The position numbers and the translations under genes were made by a program. Below, in pieces: positions 20,355-29,061 of a DNA stretch of 64,000 nt; positions within the stretch are counted from its first letter, which is position 1, and every line of letters begins with the position of its first letter. The DNA comes from Pseudomonas khorasanensis. Lineage in GTDB: Bacteria; Pseudomonadota; Gammaproteobacteria; Pseudomonadales; Pseudomonadaceae. The DNA is taken from NCBI RefSeq assembly GCF_014268505.2, contig NZ_JABWQP020000003.1, positions 248,001-312,000 on the forward strand, written 5' to 3'. The notes beneath the pieces were generated by a model, which worked only from the letters and a program-made list of their open reading frames with translations, searched no databases and was not told the origin of the DNA.

Positions 20355-21350
20355 ATGCTCCACTCCCACCTCACCACCCTCAACGCCGTCTCGCTGATCC
20401 TCAATACCTTCAAGGCCGAAGGCCTGTCGAGCGAGGCGCTGCTGGCTGGCAGCGGCATCGTTGCGGCGGATCTGCAGCGTGCCGATACGCGCATCACCAC
20501 CCATCAGGAGATGCAGGTCTGCACCAACGCGGTTGCGCTCAAGCGTGACATCGGCCTCGAACTGGGCCGACGCATGCATGTGTCCTGTTACGGCATGCTC
20601 GGTTACGCACTGCTGACGTGTGCCACCTTCGGTGACGCTTTGCGTCTGGCGATCCGCTATCCGGCGTTATTGGGGACGTTGTTCGAACTGGGCCTGGAAG
20701 AGGACGGCGAGCAGGTCTGGTTCGTTGCCGCCGATTACCGCGAGAGCCCGGCGATGGCGGTGTTCAATGCCGAGTTCTGTCTGGTGTCGCTGAAAGTCAT
20801 CTGCGATGACCTGCTCGGCCATCCGCTGCCGCTGCGGGCCACGCGTTTTGAACACGCCGCGCCGGACTATCGCGACAGCTATGCCGAGCCCTTCCGCTCG
20901 CCACTGCACTTCGCGGCCAAGGACAACGCGTTCGCCTTCGACCGTCACTGGCTCGATCAGCCGTTGCCGCTGGCCGACGCCATCACCCACCAGGCCATGG
21001 CCGAACGCTGCCGCAAGCAGAACCTGGAATTCACCGGGCGTCAGGCCTGGCTGGGGCGGATTCGCGAGTTGCTCAGCGCGCAGTTGAATGCCGCGCCGGG
21101 ACTGGAAGGCCTGGCGCAGCAAATGAAATGCTCGCCGCGCACCTTGCGCCGGCATCTCAAAGACATGGGCAGCAGCTATCAGGAATTGCTTGATGAGCTG
21201 CGCTTCGAGCGCGCCAAGCAGATGCTGTGTGAGGATCAATTGCCGATCTACCGGATTGCCGAAACCCTGGGCTTCAGCGAAACCGCGAGTTTTCGTCATG
21301 CGTTTGTACGCTGGAGCGGTGTGGCGCCGAGTCAGTTCCGGCCGCATTGA
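20355..21350 (+). CDS. AraC-family regulator with N-terminal ligand domain
   Basis: The 331-residue protein has an N-terminal Arabinose_bd-type domain (about 15-205) and a C-terminal AraC HTH pair (about 230-330: LEGLAQQMKCSPRTLRRHLKDMGSSYQELLDELRFERAKQML and IYRIAETLGFSETASFRHAFVRWSGVAPSQFR). It lies upstream of the acetylpolyamine amidohydrolase and polyamine-binding genes on the same strand with a 204-base gap, so it may regulate them; this is inference. ATG 20355 follows GGAAG. Confidence 0.88.
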   Translation: MLHSHLTTLNAVSLILNTFKAEGLSSEALLAGSGIVAADLQRADTRITTHQEMQVCTNAVALKRDIGLELGRRMHVSCYGMLGYALLTCATFGDALRLAIRYPALLGTLFELGLEEDGEQVWFVAADYRESPAMAVFNAEFCLVSLKVICDDLLGHPLPLRATRFEHAAPDYRDSYAEPFRSPLHFAAKDNAFAFDRHWLDQPLPLADAITHQAMAERCRKQNLEFTGRQAWLGRIRELLSAQLNAAPGLEGLAQQMKCSPRTLRRHLKDMGSSYQELLDELRFERAKQMLCEDQLPIYRIAETLGFSETASFRHAFVRWSGVAPSQFRPH

Positions 21351-21359
21351 TATCCATTC

Positions 21360-21437
21360 GTGGGAGCTGGCTTGCCAGTCCCAAAAGGGTTTGCATTTCG
21401 TGCCCATTTTGAGGACAAGCCTGCTCCAGCAAGGGGC
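21360..21437. repeat. Degenerate REP-like sequence
   Basis: GTGGGAGCTGGCTTGCCAG and, further on, an imperfect inverted match around CAAGCCTGCTCC resemble a decayed pair of the GTGGGAGCTGGCTTGCC REP variant. Confidence 0.4.
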
Positions 21438-21554
21438 GAATTGCGGTCAGAAGTTTTGGCCACATCGATCCCCTTTTGGCCTTTCCTGACGTTCTCCGAT
21501 TCGCCTTGTGCCGCAACACTGAGGCGAACCGAATCAGCCCTGCGGAGAACAACA

Positions 21555-22580
21555 ATGCTGACGATCTACTCAGACGATCACCACCTGCACCACGGCCGTT
21601 GCGAACTCATCGACGGCCAGCTCAAGCCGTGCTTCGAGATGCCGTCGCGTGCCGACCACGTGCTGCAGCGCGTGCAGAACCAGAATCTCGGCCCCGTCGA
21701 AGCACCGAAGGATTTCGGCCTCGAACCGATCGCCCGCATTCACAGCCGCGACTACCTCGACTTTTTCAAAGGCGCCTGGGCACGCTGGACCGACTTCAAC
21801 ACCGACGATGACTTGCTGCCCTACACATGGCCAGCACGCACATTGCGGGCGATCAAACCGACCAGCCTGCATGGCCAGCTCGGTTATTACAGCTTCGATG
21901 GCGGCGCGCCGATTACGGCCGGCACCTGGCAAGCGGCCTACAGCGCAGCGCAAGTGGCGTTGACCGCCCAAGCGCAGATTCAGGCGGGCGCGCGCAGTGC
22001 CTTCGCGTTGTGCCGGCCACCGGGACATCATGCCGCCAGCGATTTGATGGGTGGTTATTGCTACCTCAATAACGCGGCCATCGCCGCGCAGGCGTTCCTC
22101 GATCAGGGCCACCGCAAAGTCGCCATTCTCGATGTCGATTACCACCACGGCAACGGCACCCAGTCGATTTTCTACGACCGCAGCGACGTCCTGTTCACCT
22201 CGATTCACGGCCATCCGGAAGCCGAGTTTCCGTTCTTCCTCGGCTATGACGACGAGCGCGGCGAAGGCGCCGGTGAAGGGTTCAATTTCAACTACCCACT
22301 GCCGGCCGGTTCCGGCTGGGATGTATGGAGCGCGGCACTGGACCAGGCCTGCGACGAGATCGACCGCTACGGCGCGGACATCATCGTCGTCTCGCTGGGC
22401 GTCGACACCTTCAAAGACGACCCGATTTCACAGTTCAAACTCGACAGCCCCGATTACCTGGCGATGGGCAAGCGCATTGCGGCCCTCGGCAAACCGACCC
22501 TGTTCGTCATGGAAGGTGGTTACGCCGTCGAAGAAATCGGCATCAACGCGGTGAACGTGCTGGAAGGCTTTGAACGATGA
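21555..22580 (+). CDS. aphA: Acetylpolyamine amidohydrolase (class II HDAC-like)
   Basis: The 341-residue zinc hydrolase has RPPGHHA with the catalytic tandem His, the metal-binding DVDYHHGNGTQ and late GVDTFKDDP. It begins MLTIYSDDHHLHHGR, the start typical of the Pseudomonas acetylpolyamine deacetylases. It removes acetyl groups from acetylputrescine or acetylcadaverine, feeding polyamine breakdown. GGAGA precedes ATG 21555. The stop overlaps the next gene's ATG by 4 bases. Confidence 0.92.
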   Translation: MLTIYSDDHHLHHGRCELIDGQLKPCFEMPSRADHVLQRVQNQNLGPVEAPKDFGLEPIARIHSRDYLDFFKGAWARWTDFNTDDDLLPYTWPARTLRAIKPTSLHGQLGYYSFDGGAPITAGTWQAAYSAAQVALTAQAQIQAGARSAFALCRPPGHHAASDLMGGYCYLNNAAIAAQAFLDQGHRKVAILDVDYHHGNGTQSIFYDRSDVLFTSIHGHPEAEFPFFLGYDDERGEGAGEGFNFNYPLPAGSGWDVWSAALDQACDEIDRYGADIIVVSLGVDTFKDDPISQFKLDSPDYLAMGKRIAALGKPTLFVMEGGYAVEEIGINAVNVLEGFER

Positions 22581-23671
22581 AAAAGCGACTGATCGCGCCG
22601 GCGCTTTGCGCGGCGATGCTGAGCGCTGGTGCCCACGCCGAAGAGCGTACGCTGCGCGTCTATAACTGGTTCGACTACATCACGCCCAAGGCACTGGAAG
22701 ACTTCAAGGCACAGAACACCCAGACCAAATTGATCTACGACATTTTCGACACCAACGAGGCGCTGGAGGCCAAGCTGCTGACCGGCAATTCCGGCTACGA
22801 CGTGGTGGTGCCATCCAATGTATTCCTCGCCAAACAGATCGAGGCCGGCGTGTTCCAGCCGCTGGATCGCAGCAAGCTGCCGAACTGGAATCACCTCGAT
22901 CCAAAACTGATGAAGCTGATCGAAGCCAATGATCCGGGGAACAGATTCGCCGTGCCGTATATGTACGGCACCATCCTGATCGGCTTCAACCCGGCCAAGG
23001 TCAAGGCCGTCCTGGGCGACAACGCGCCAGTGGACAGCTGGGACCTGATTTTCAAGGAAGAAAACCTCAGCAAGCTCAAGCAGTGCGGCGTCGCCCTGCT
23101 CGATTCGCCTTCAGAGATTTTGCCGCTGGCCCTGCAACACCTGGGTCTCGATCCAAACAGCAAAAAGCCGGCGGATTACGCCAAGGCAGAAGCGCTGCTG
23201 CTGAAGATCCGTCCCTACGTGACGTACTTCCATTCTTCCAAGTACATGGCCGACATCGCCAACGGCGACATCTGCGTGGCAGTGGGTTATTCCGGCAGCT
23301 TTTCGCAAGCGGCCAACCGCGCCAAAGAAGCGAAAAACGGCGTGGTGGTCGACATGCGCTTGCCGAAAGAAGGCGCGCCGATCTGGTTCGACATGCTCGC
23401 CATTCCGAAAGGCGCGAAGAACACCGAGGACGCCTACACCTTCATCAACTACCTGCTGCAACCGCAAGTGATCGCCCCGGTCAGCGATTTTGTCGGCTAT
23501 CCGAACCCGAACAAAGACGCCACTGGCCTCGTTGATCCGACCATTCGCAACAATCCGAACCTGTACCCCACCGACGCAGCAATGAGTACGCTCTATACCC
23601 TGCAACCGCTGCCTCGCGATGCCGAGCGTGCGCGAACACGGGCCTGGACCAGGATTAAATCAGGCACCTGA
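22577..23671 (+). CDS. Polyamine ABC transporter substrate-binding protein
   Basis: The 364-residue periplasmic protein has a signal peptide (cleavage near AHA) and the PotF/SpuD family start RTLRVYNWFDYITPKALEDF, with DVVVPSNVFLAKQI and VPYMYGTILIGFN. It is translationally coupled to aphA through an ATGA overlap. No cognate permease or ATPase is nearby, so it probably uses a transporter encoded elsewhere. Confidence 0.92.
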   Translation: MKKRLIAPALCAAMLSAGAHAEERTLRVYNWFDYITPKALEDFKAQNTQTKLIYDIFDTNEALEAKLLTGNSGYDVVVPSNVFLAKQIEAGVFQPLDRSKLPNWNHLDPKLMKLIEANDPGNRFAVPYMYGTILIGFNPAKVKAVLGDNAPVDSWDLIFKEENLSKLKQCGVALLDSPSEILPLALQHLGLDPNSKKPADYAKAEALLLKIRPYVTYFHSSKYMADIANGDICVAVGYSGSFSQAANRAKEAKNGVVVDMRLPKEGAPIWFDMLAIPKGAKNTEDAYTFINYLLQPQVIAPVSDFVGYPNPNKDATGLVDPTIRNNPNLYPTDAAMSTLYTLQPLPRDAERARTRAWTRIKSGT

Positions 23672-23679
23672 GAACCGCT

Positions 23680-23712
23680 GCCTCGCACAATGATCTTCTT
23701 CATCTGCGAGGC
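23680..23712. terminator. Hairpin between convergent polyamine-binding and MocR genes
   Basis: GCCTCGCA pairs with TGCGAGGC around a 17-base loop; GCTTTT follows on the plus strand. It could serve both directions. Confidence 0.5.
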
Positions 23713-23720
23713 GCTGCTTT

Positions 23721-25271
23721 TCAGCGCTGCCAGGCCTGGCGCAACCGCGTCAGTGCCGCGTTGATCGCAGACTCCGGTACGGCCGCGAAACCGAGGACCA
23801 GGCCGGCGCGCTGTTCCATCGGCGTGGTCGAGTCCGTTAGCCAGTAACTGCTCAAACCGTTGATTTCGACATCGACCTCAGCGGCCTGAGTGATCAATTG
23901 CTGCTCGCGCTCGATGCTGTCCACGGCGACGGTCAGGTGCAGCCCGGCCGACACGGCGGGCAGCTGACCAACGCCGGCGATTGTCGGCCAGCCTTCGAGC
24001 AGGCAGTTGCGCCGGCTCAGCGCAGCCCGGCGCATCCGGCGAATATGCCGCTGAAAATGCCCGGCAGCCATGAACTCGGCCGTCACCGCTTGCGTGCTGA
24101 CTTCCGAGTGCCGCACGTCCACCGCGCGCCGTTGCGCGAAGGCCTCGACCAATGCCGGCGGCAGCACCAGATAACCGAGGCGCAACGCCGGGAAGGCGAC
24201 TTTGCCAAACGTGCCGACGTAGAGCACACGGCCCTGACGATCGAGCGCCGCCAACGGTGCCAGCGGTGCGCCGGTGTAACGGTATTCACCGTCGTAGTCA
24301 TCCTCAACAATCCAGCCGCCGACACGTTCGGCCCACCCGAGCAATTCCAGGCGACGGGCCAGGCTCATCACGACGCCGGTCGGGTACTGATGAGACGGCG
24401 TGACGTAAGCCACCCGGCAGTCATTGAGTTGAGCCATTGCGCTGCAATCGATCCCCTCGCTGTCTACCGCCACGCCATGCAGACGTGCCCCCGCCACGGC
24501 GAACGCGTGTCCGGCAGCGCGGTAGCCCGGATTCTCGATCGCCACGCCATCCCCCGGCTCGACCAGCAACTGTGCACAAAGGCTGATGCCCTGCTGCGCG
24601 CCACTGGTGATCACAATTTGTTCAGCCGTGCACTGCATCCCGCGCGAACTGCGCAAATAGGCAGCGATCATGGCGCGCAGACGCGCATCACCCGCCGGGT
24701 CGCCGTAACACAGTTGCTGCAAATCCGGTTTGCGCCAGAAAGCCGCGTTCAGCTTGGCCCAGACCTCGAACGGAAACAGGTCGAACGCGGGTACGCCCAC
24801 GCGAAAGGCGCGCGGCGGCCCGCTCGGCGGTCGGGCCAAATGGTGTTTTTCGATAAGGGAAAAACCGCCACTGTGGATAACTTTGCTGGATGGAACTACA
24901 GGTAAATCCAACCAATTTGTGGATAAAGCTGTGGGTAAGCCTGTTAACAAGCCTGTGGATGAAATTGTGGATAGTTTTTTCTTTGTCGTCAGTGGTTGGG
25001 CCAATTGCGCAACATAAGTGCCGTCGCCAACCCGGCCTTCGATAAACCCCTCGGCGTACAACTGATCGTAGGCGCGCACCACACTGTTGCGAGAAATGCC
25101 CAGCGCCGCCGCCAGGTCTCGGCTGGCCGGCAATCGTGTGCCGCTGGCCAGGCGTCCGTCGAGCACCCGCAAGCGCAAAGCCTGATAGAGCTGACGGCTC
25201 AAGCCTTGACGACGATCAAGCTCGATACCGGCCGGATTGAACGGCATGGACAACGGCGGAAGAACAGGCAT
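23721..25271 (-). CDS. MocR-type regulator (GntR HTH fused to aminotransferase fold)
   Basis: The 516-residue protein has a GntR winged helix (about 20-85, SRDLAAALGISRNSVVRAYDQLYAEG) and a C-terminal fold-type I aminotransferase domain (about 160-516), with the PLP lysine expected in GTFGK. MocR proteins use PLP or amino compounds as effectors and usually control a divergent gene, here the PaiB-like gene. Residues 100-119 of the linker are five tetrapeptides (LSTI, SSTG, LLTG, LPTA, LSTN) encoded by a 12-bp tandem repeat. ATG 25271 was chosen over an upstream TTG. Confidence 0.9.
   Translation of the reverse strand: MPVLPPLSMPFNPAGIELDRRQGLSRQLYQALRLRVLDGRLASGTRLPASRDLAAALGISRNSVVRAYDQLYAEGFIEGRVGDGTYVAQLAQPLTTKKKLSTISSTGLLTGLPTALSTNWLDLPVVPSSKVIHSGGFSLIEKHHLARPPSGPPRAFRVGVPAFDLFPFEVWAKLNAAFWRKPDLQQLCYGDPAGDARLRAMIAAYLRSSRGMQCTAEQIVITSGAQQGISLCAQLLVEPGDGVAIENPGYRAAGHAFAVAGARLHGVAVDSEGIDCSAMAQLNDCRVAYVTPSHQYPTGVVMSLARRLELLGWAERVGGWIVEDDYDGEYRYTGAPLAPLAALDRQGRVLYVGTFGKVAFPALRLGYLVLPPALVEAFAQRRAVDVRHSEVSTQAVTAEFMAAGHFQRHIRRMRRAALSRRNCLLEGWPTIAGVGQLPAVSAGLHLTVAVDSIEREQQLITQAAEVDVEINGLSSYWLTDSTTPMEQRAGLVLGFAAVPESAINAALTRLRQAWQR
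24872..24977. repeat. 12-bp tandem repeat resembling DnaA boxes inside the MocR gene
   Basis: TGTGGATAA (complement of the DnaA box TTATCCACA) occurs exactly at 24872 and 24918. From 24918 five units follow at exact 12-bp steps, beginning TGTGGATAA, TGTGGGTAA, TGTTAACAA, TGTGGATGA and TGTGGATAG. The block is clearly more AT-rich than the rest of the gene. Confidence 0.85.
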
Positions 25272-25364
25272 AGCAAATGGACCTATGAAATGACTCGTCA
25301 ATGGCTCTTACAACAGACCAATAGCCTGCCTAGGATGCAGGCATTCGCCAAGGAAAATCTGTCC

Positions 25365-25988
25365 ATGTACACGCCACGCGCCTTTGCCATCGAAGAGTTG
25401 TCTCAGTTGCACGAATTGATCCTCGCCACCCGCCTCGCCATTTTGGTGAGCCATGGCGAGAACGGCTTGCAGGCCAGTCACGTGCCGGTGCTGCTGCATC
25501 GCGAACAGGGCGAGTACGGCACGCTGTACGGGCACCTGGCCAAAGCCAATCCGCAGTGGAAAGACCTGCGTGACGGCGCCGAGGCAATGCTGATCTTTGC
25601 CGGCCCCGACGCCTATGTCAGCCCGGGCTTCTACCCGAGCAAGGCCGAGCACGGCAAAGTCGTACCGACCTGGAACTACATCGCCGTGCACGCCTACGGG
25701 CATGCCGAAACCTTCAGCGATGGCGGACGCCTGCTCGACATCGTCAGCACCTTGACCGACCGTCACGAAGCAGGCCGCGCCCAGCCGTGGTCAGTCAACG
25801 ATGCACCGGCCGATTACATCGACGGCATGCTCAAAGCCATCGTCGGATTCGCCATTCCCATCGATCGCCTCGAAGGCAAGCGCAAGCTCAGCCAGAACCG
25901 CAGCGCCGCCGACATTGCCGGGGTGAGCGAAGGCCTCGCCGCCAGCCCGGACGCCAACGATCAAACCCTCGCCCGCTTGATGCGCTAA
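25365..25988 (+). CDS. FMN-binding protein of the PaiB family
   Basis: The 207-residue protein starts MYTPRAFAIEELSQLHELI and contains VPVLLHREQGEYGTLYGHLAKANPQW and PSKAEHGKVVPTWNYIAVHAYG, diagnostic of PaiB-like FMN-binding proteins. They adopt a flavin split-barrel and are named transcriptional regulators in Bacillus, though DNA binding is poorly established. The gene is divergent from MocR and heads a run with two acetyltransferase genes (gaps 10 and 12 bases), echoing the paiA (acetyltransferase)-paiB pair. Confidence 0.88.
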   Translation: MYTPRAFAIEELSQLHELILATRLAILVSHGENGLQASHVPVLLHREQGEYGTLYGHLAKANPQWKDLRDGAEAMLIFAGPDAYVSPGFYPSKAEHGKVVPTWNYIAVHAYGHAETFSDGGRLLDIVSTLTDRHEAGRAQPWSVNDAPADYIDGMLKAIVGFAIPIDRLEGKRKLSQNRSAADIAGVSEGLAASPDANDQTLARLMR

Positions 25989-25998
25989 AGGAATCACC

Positions 25999-26445
25999 AT
26001 GACCCAGATCGACATCCGCCCGGTCGGCGCCAACGACCACGCCGCCTGGCTGCCGTTGTGGCAGGCCTACCTGCGCTTCTACAACACCGAACTGCCGGAG
26101 GCTGTCAGCCAGAGCACCTGGCAGCGCTTTCTCGACCCGACCGAACCGACCCACGCCGCCCTCGCCTGGGTTGATGGCAAAGCGTTGGGCATGGTGCATT
26201 ACATTTATCACCGCTCGAACTGGAGCATCGAAAACTCCTGCTATCTGCAGGACTTGCTGGTGGTGCCCGAGGCCCGTGGCACCGGTCTGGGTCGGCTGTT
26301 GATCGAGCATGTCTACGCCACCGCCAAGGTTGATGGCTGCTGCAAAGTCCATTGGCTGACACATGAAACCAACGCCACGGCGATCCAGCTCTACGAGCGC
26401 ATCGCTGAACGCCCGGGCTTCATCCAGTTTCGCAAAGCCCTTTAA
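25999..26445 (+). CDS. GNAT acetyltransferase
   Basis: The 148-residue single GNAT domain has the acetyl-CoA loop as LLVVPEARGTGLGRLLIEHVY and a late TNATAIQLYERIAERPGFIQF. The substrate is unknown; the PaiB neighbour hints at an amine such as a polyamine. AAAGGA lies at good spacing before ATG 25999. Confidence 0.88.
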   Translation: MTQIDIRPVGANDHAAWLPLWQAYLRFYNTELPEAVSQSTWQRFLDPTEPTHAALAWVDGKALGMVHYIYHRSNWSIENSCYLQDLLVVPEARGTGLGRLLIEHVYATAKVDGCCKVHWLTHETNATAIQLYERIAERPGFIQFRKAL

Positions 26446-26457
26446 GGAGACGCGCAC

Positions 26458-27129
26458 ATGACCGCTTCACTCGCTGACTGGAAAGGCGCACCCGCACCTT
26501 CTGCCACCCTGCTCGAAGGCCGTTTCATTCGTCTGGAAAAACTCGATCCGGCGCGGCATGCCGACGAACTGTACGCGGCCCTCGAAGGCCCCGGTGCTGA
26601 TCCGAAACTCTGGGATTATTTGCCTTACGGCCCGTTCCCGCTGCGCAGTGCGTTCAATGACTGGCTGAACAACCACGCGGCCAACAGTGATCCGTATTTT
26701 TTCAGCGTGATCGACAACGCTACGGGTCAGGTGCAGGGCATTCTCAGCCTGATGTCGATCGTCCCGGCCCAGGGCCGTATCGAAATCGGCCACGTCACAT
26801 TCGGCGCGCCGATGCAGCGCTCGCCGAAAAGCACAGAGGCGGTGTACCTGCTGGCCAGGTATTCGTTCGAGTTGGGTTACCGCCGGCTGGAATGGAAGTG
26901 CAACAACGGCAACGCCCGCTCCCGATACGCCGCCGAGCGTCTGGGCTTCAGCTTTGAGGGCGTGTTTCGCCAGCACATGGTGGTCAAGGGAAAGAACCGC
27001 GATACGGCGTGGTATTCGATCCTGGATTCGGAGTGGCCGGCGATCGGCGCAGGGTTTGAACGTTGGCTTTCAGAGGCGAATCAGACCACATCGGGGCAAT
27101 TGAAAACCCTGGCCGAGTGCCGTAGCTGA
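26458..27129 (+). CDS. GNAT acetyltransferase, RimJ/RimL type
   Basis: The 223-residue protein has the RimJ/RimL layout: an early LEGRFIRLEKLDPARHADELYAA, then IEIGHVTFGAPMQRSPKSTEAVYLLARYSFELGYRRLEWKC and the NGNARSRYAAERLGFSFEGVFRQ end motif. Relatives acetylate protein N-termini or small amines. AAGGAGA precedes the ATG. Last gene of the PaiB run; a REP follows. Confidence 0.9.
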   Translation: MTASLADWKGAPAPSATLLEGRFIRLEKLDPARHADELYAALEGPGADPKLWDYLPYGPFPLRSAFNDWLNNHAANSDPYFFSVIDNATGQVQGILSLMSIVPAQGRIEIGHVTFGAPMQRSPKSTEAVYLLARYSFELGYRRLEWKCNNGNARSRYAAERLGFSFEGVFRQHMVVKGKNRDTAWYSILDSEWPAIGAGFERWLSEANQTTSGQLKTLAECRS

Positions 27130-27142
27130 TCGGTAAAAAGCG

Positions 27143-27217
27143 AAAAGATCGCAGCCTTCGGCAGCTCCTTGCATTGGAATGCGTTCCTGTAAGAGCTGCC
27201 GCAGGCTGCGATCTTTT
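27143..27217. repeat. Third REP family, inverted pair (AAAAGATCGCAGCCT type)
   Basis: AAAAGATCGCAGCCTTCGGC and its inverted partner (GCCGCAGGCTGCGATCTTTT) flank about 35 bases between the convergent acetyltransferase and methyltransferase genes; each has a T-run so it may terminate both. Confidence 0.88.
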
Positions 27218-27226
27218 GAACTGCGG

Positions 27227-28141
27227 TTAAGCCAGTTTTTGCGCCAGCACCGCAATGTGTTCCGGCCCGATCCCGCAGCAGCCGCCCAGATGGCTGGCGC
27301 CGCGCTGTTGCCAGTCCAGCGCCCAGTGCAGATACCCCGGCGGGTCGAGATCATCGCGCAACGGGTCGAGACCGTCGTTGGCCGTGGCTTCCTTGGGCTG
27401 TGGAGGAAACGCATTGGCGTACGCGCCGATATTGATGTTCGCGCCGAGACGCTCGAAAGTATCGCGCGCCGCGTCGATGGCCGCGCCGATCACTTCGGGC
27501 TGGCTGCAATTGAACAACAACGTTTCGACGCCCAGCTCAGCCGCCGCCGCAGCCGCTTCAGCGACTGGCTCACCGGAGCGCAGACGAGGGACTTCATCCG
27601 TGTCTTCATCTTTCAAGGTGAACGACAGCCAGAACGGTTTGCCGTCCTTCGGCAGGCCCGCGTGAATGGCGCGCGCCTCGACAATCGAGCTCTGCGTCTC
27701 CGCCAGCCATAGATCGACGTGCGGGGCCAAGCCGTTGACCAAAGGCGTCAGCAACTCGGTCACCCGATCCGCTTCGAACAGATCCGGCCGGTACGAGCCA
27801 AACAGTGGCGGCAACGAACCGGCCACGCGCACAGGTTTACCCGAAGCCTGTACCGCACGCTGCGCCAATTCGCCCGCCAATGCCGCGAGAGCCTGACCTT
27901 CAGCGGCAAAACGCTGCTCGCCAATGTGAAACGGCACCACCGCGTAACTGTTGCTGGTGATCACGTTGGCGCCGCTGGCAATGTACGCGGCATGCACGGC
28001 TTCGACCGCTTGTGGCGCCTCGCTCAGCGCCAGCGCCGACCACTCGGGCTGGCGGAACGGTGCCCCGGCGCGTTGCAGTTCGCGGCCCATGCCGCCATCG
28101 AGAATGACCGTCTTCGCTGCGCCCATATGCTTTTCACTCAT
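27227..28141 (-). CDS. Homocysteine S-methyltransferase family protein
   Basis: The roughly 300-residue protein has VILDGGMGREL at the start, NSYAVVPFHI, a Cys in FNCSQPEVI and the zinc-binding GGCCGIGPEHI pair near the C-terminus. MmuM-type enzymes methylate homocysteine with S-methylmethionine to give methionine. Start choice is uncertain: ATG 28126, ATG 28141 or GTG 28162, none with a strong ribosome site. It is divergent from an amino-acid ABC binding protein gene. Confidence 0.88.
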   Translation of the reverse strand: MSEKHMGAAKTVILDGGMGRELQRAGAPFRQPEWSALALSEAPQAVEAVHAAYIASGANVITSNSYAVVPFHIGEQRFAAEGQALAALAGELAQRAVQASGKPVRVAGSLPPLFGSYRPDLFEADRVTELLTPLVNGLAPHVDLWLAETQSSIVEARAIHAGLPKDGKPFWLSFTLKDEDTDEVPRLRSGEPVAEAAAAAAELGVETLLFNCSQPEVIGAAIDAARDTFERLGANINIGAYANAFPPQPKEATANDGLDPLRDDLDPPGYLHWALDWQQRGASHLGGCCGIGPEHIAVLAQKLA

Positions 28142-28239
28142 ATGCTTATGAAAATAACTCACTATCAGAGTCGTTCTTATAACTATTTAATACGCACCAC
28201 TCGGTTAATAACAACCTCTTTTTTCTACAGGGATCGACT

Positions 28240-29061
28240 GTGAAATTCCAACCGCTATTGGCCCTGGGCCTGACAATTCTGGCCGCCTCCACCCAAGCCT
28301 TCGGCGGTGCGACGCTGGACCGCGTCGAGCAGAAAAAAATTCTGGTCGGCGTGCTGATGGAAAGCTATCCGCCCTTCTCGTTTCTCAACGAGCACAACGA
28401 ACTCGACGGCTTTGATGTTGATGTCGCCAAAGCCGTTGCAGACAAACTCGGGGTCAAACTGCGTCTCGAAACACCGTCCTGGGACGTAATTGCCGCCGGC
28501 CGCTGGAGCGGGCGTTACGACATTTGCATCTGCTCGATGACGCCGAGCAAGGCCCGCGCCGAGGTGTTCGATTTCCCCGTCGAGTATTACGCCTCGCCGG
28601 CGGTGATCGTGGTCAACGCCAAGGACGATCGCATCCACAGCGCCAAGGACCTGAGCGGCAAGAAAGTCGGCCTGACCAGCGCCTCCAGCTATGAAAGTTA
28701 TCTGAACAAGAACCTGGTCATCGAAGGCGCCGAGGACACGCAATTGCAGTATCCCTTCGAGGATGTGCAGATTGCCCCGTACGACACCGACAACGTCGCT
28801 TTCCAGGACTTGGGCCTGGGCGCCGGTGTGCGACTGGATGCGATTCTCACCAATCTCGTCACTGCGCAGCCGCGCCTGAACCAGGATCAGCGCTTCAAGC
28901 TGGCCGGCGAACCGCTGTACTCGGAGCCGAACTCGGTCGCCATCGAAAAGGGTGACCCGCAGTGGGACGCCAAGGTGCGCCAGGTATTTGCCCAACTCAA
29001 ACAGGACGGCACTCTGAGCAAGCTTTCGCAGAAATGGATCGGCGCCGACATCAGCCAATGA
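28240..29061 (+). CDS. Amino-acid ABC transporter substrate-binding protein
   Basis: The 273-residue protein begins at GTG 28240 (AGGGA 7 bases upstream), has a signal peptide ending near STQA, and the family-3 solute-binding core (VGVLMESYPPFSFLNEHNELDGFDVDVAKAVADKLG). The ligand is unknown. Its stop overlaps the permease ATG by 4 bases. The divergent homocysteine methyltransferase suggests a sulfur amino acid such as S-methylmethionine; that is inference. Confidence 0.9.
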   Translation: MKFQPLLALGLTILAASTQAFGGATLDRVEQKKILVGVLMESYPPFSFLNEHNELDGFDVDVAKAVADKLGVKLRLETPSWDVIAAGRWSGRYDICICSMTPSKARAEVFDFPVEYYASPAVIVVNAKDDRIHSAKDLSGKKVGLTSASSYESYLNKNLVIEGAEDTQLQYPFEDVQIAPYDTDNVAFQDLGLGAGVRLDAILTNLVTAQPRLNQDQRFKLAGEPLYSEPNSVAIEKGDPQWDAKVRQVFAQLKQDGTLSKLSQKWIGADISQ

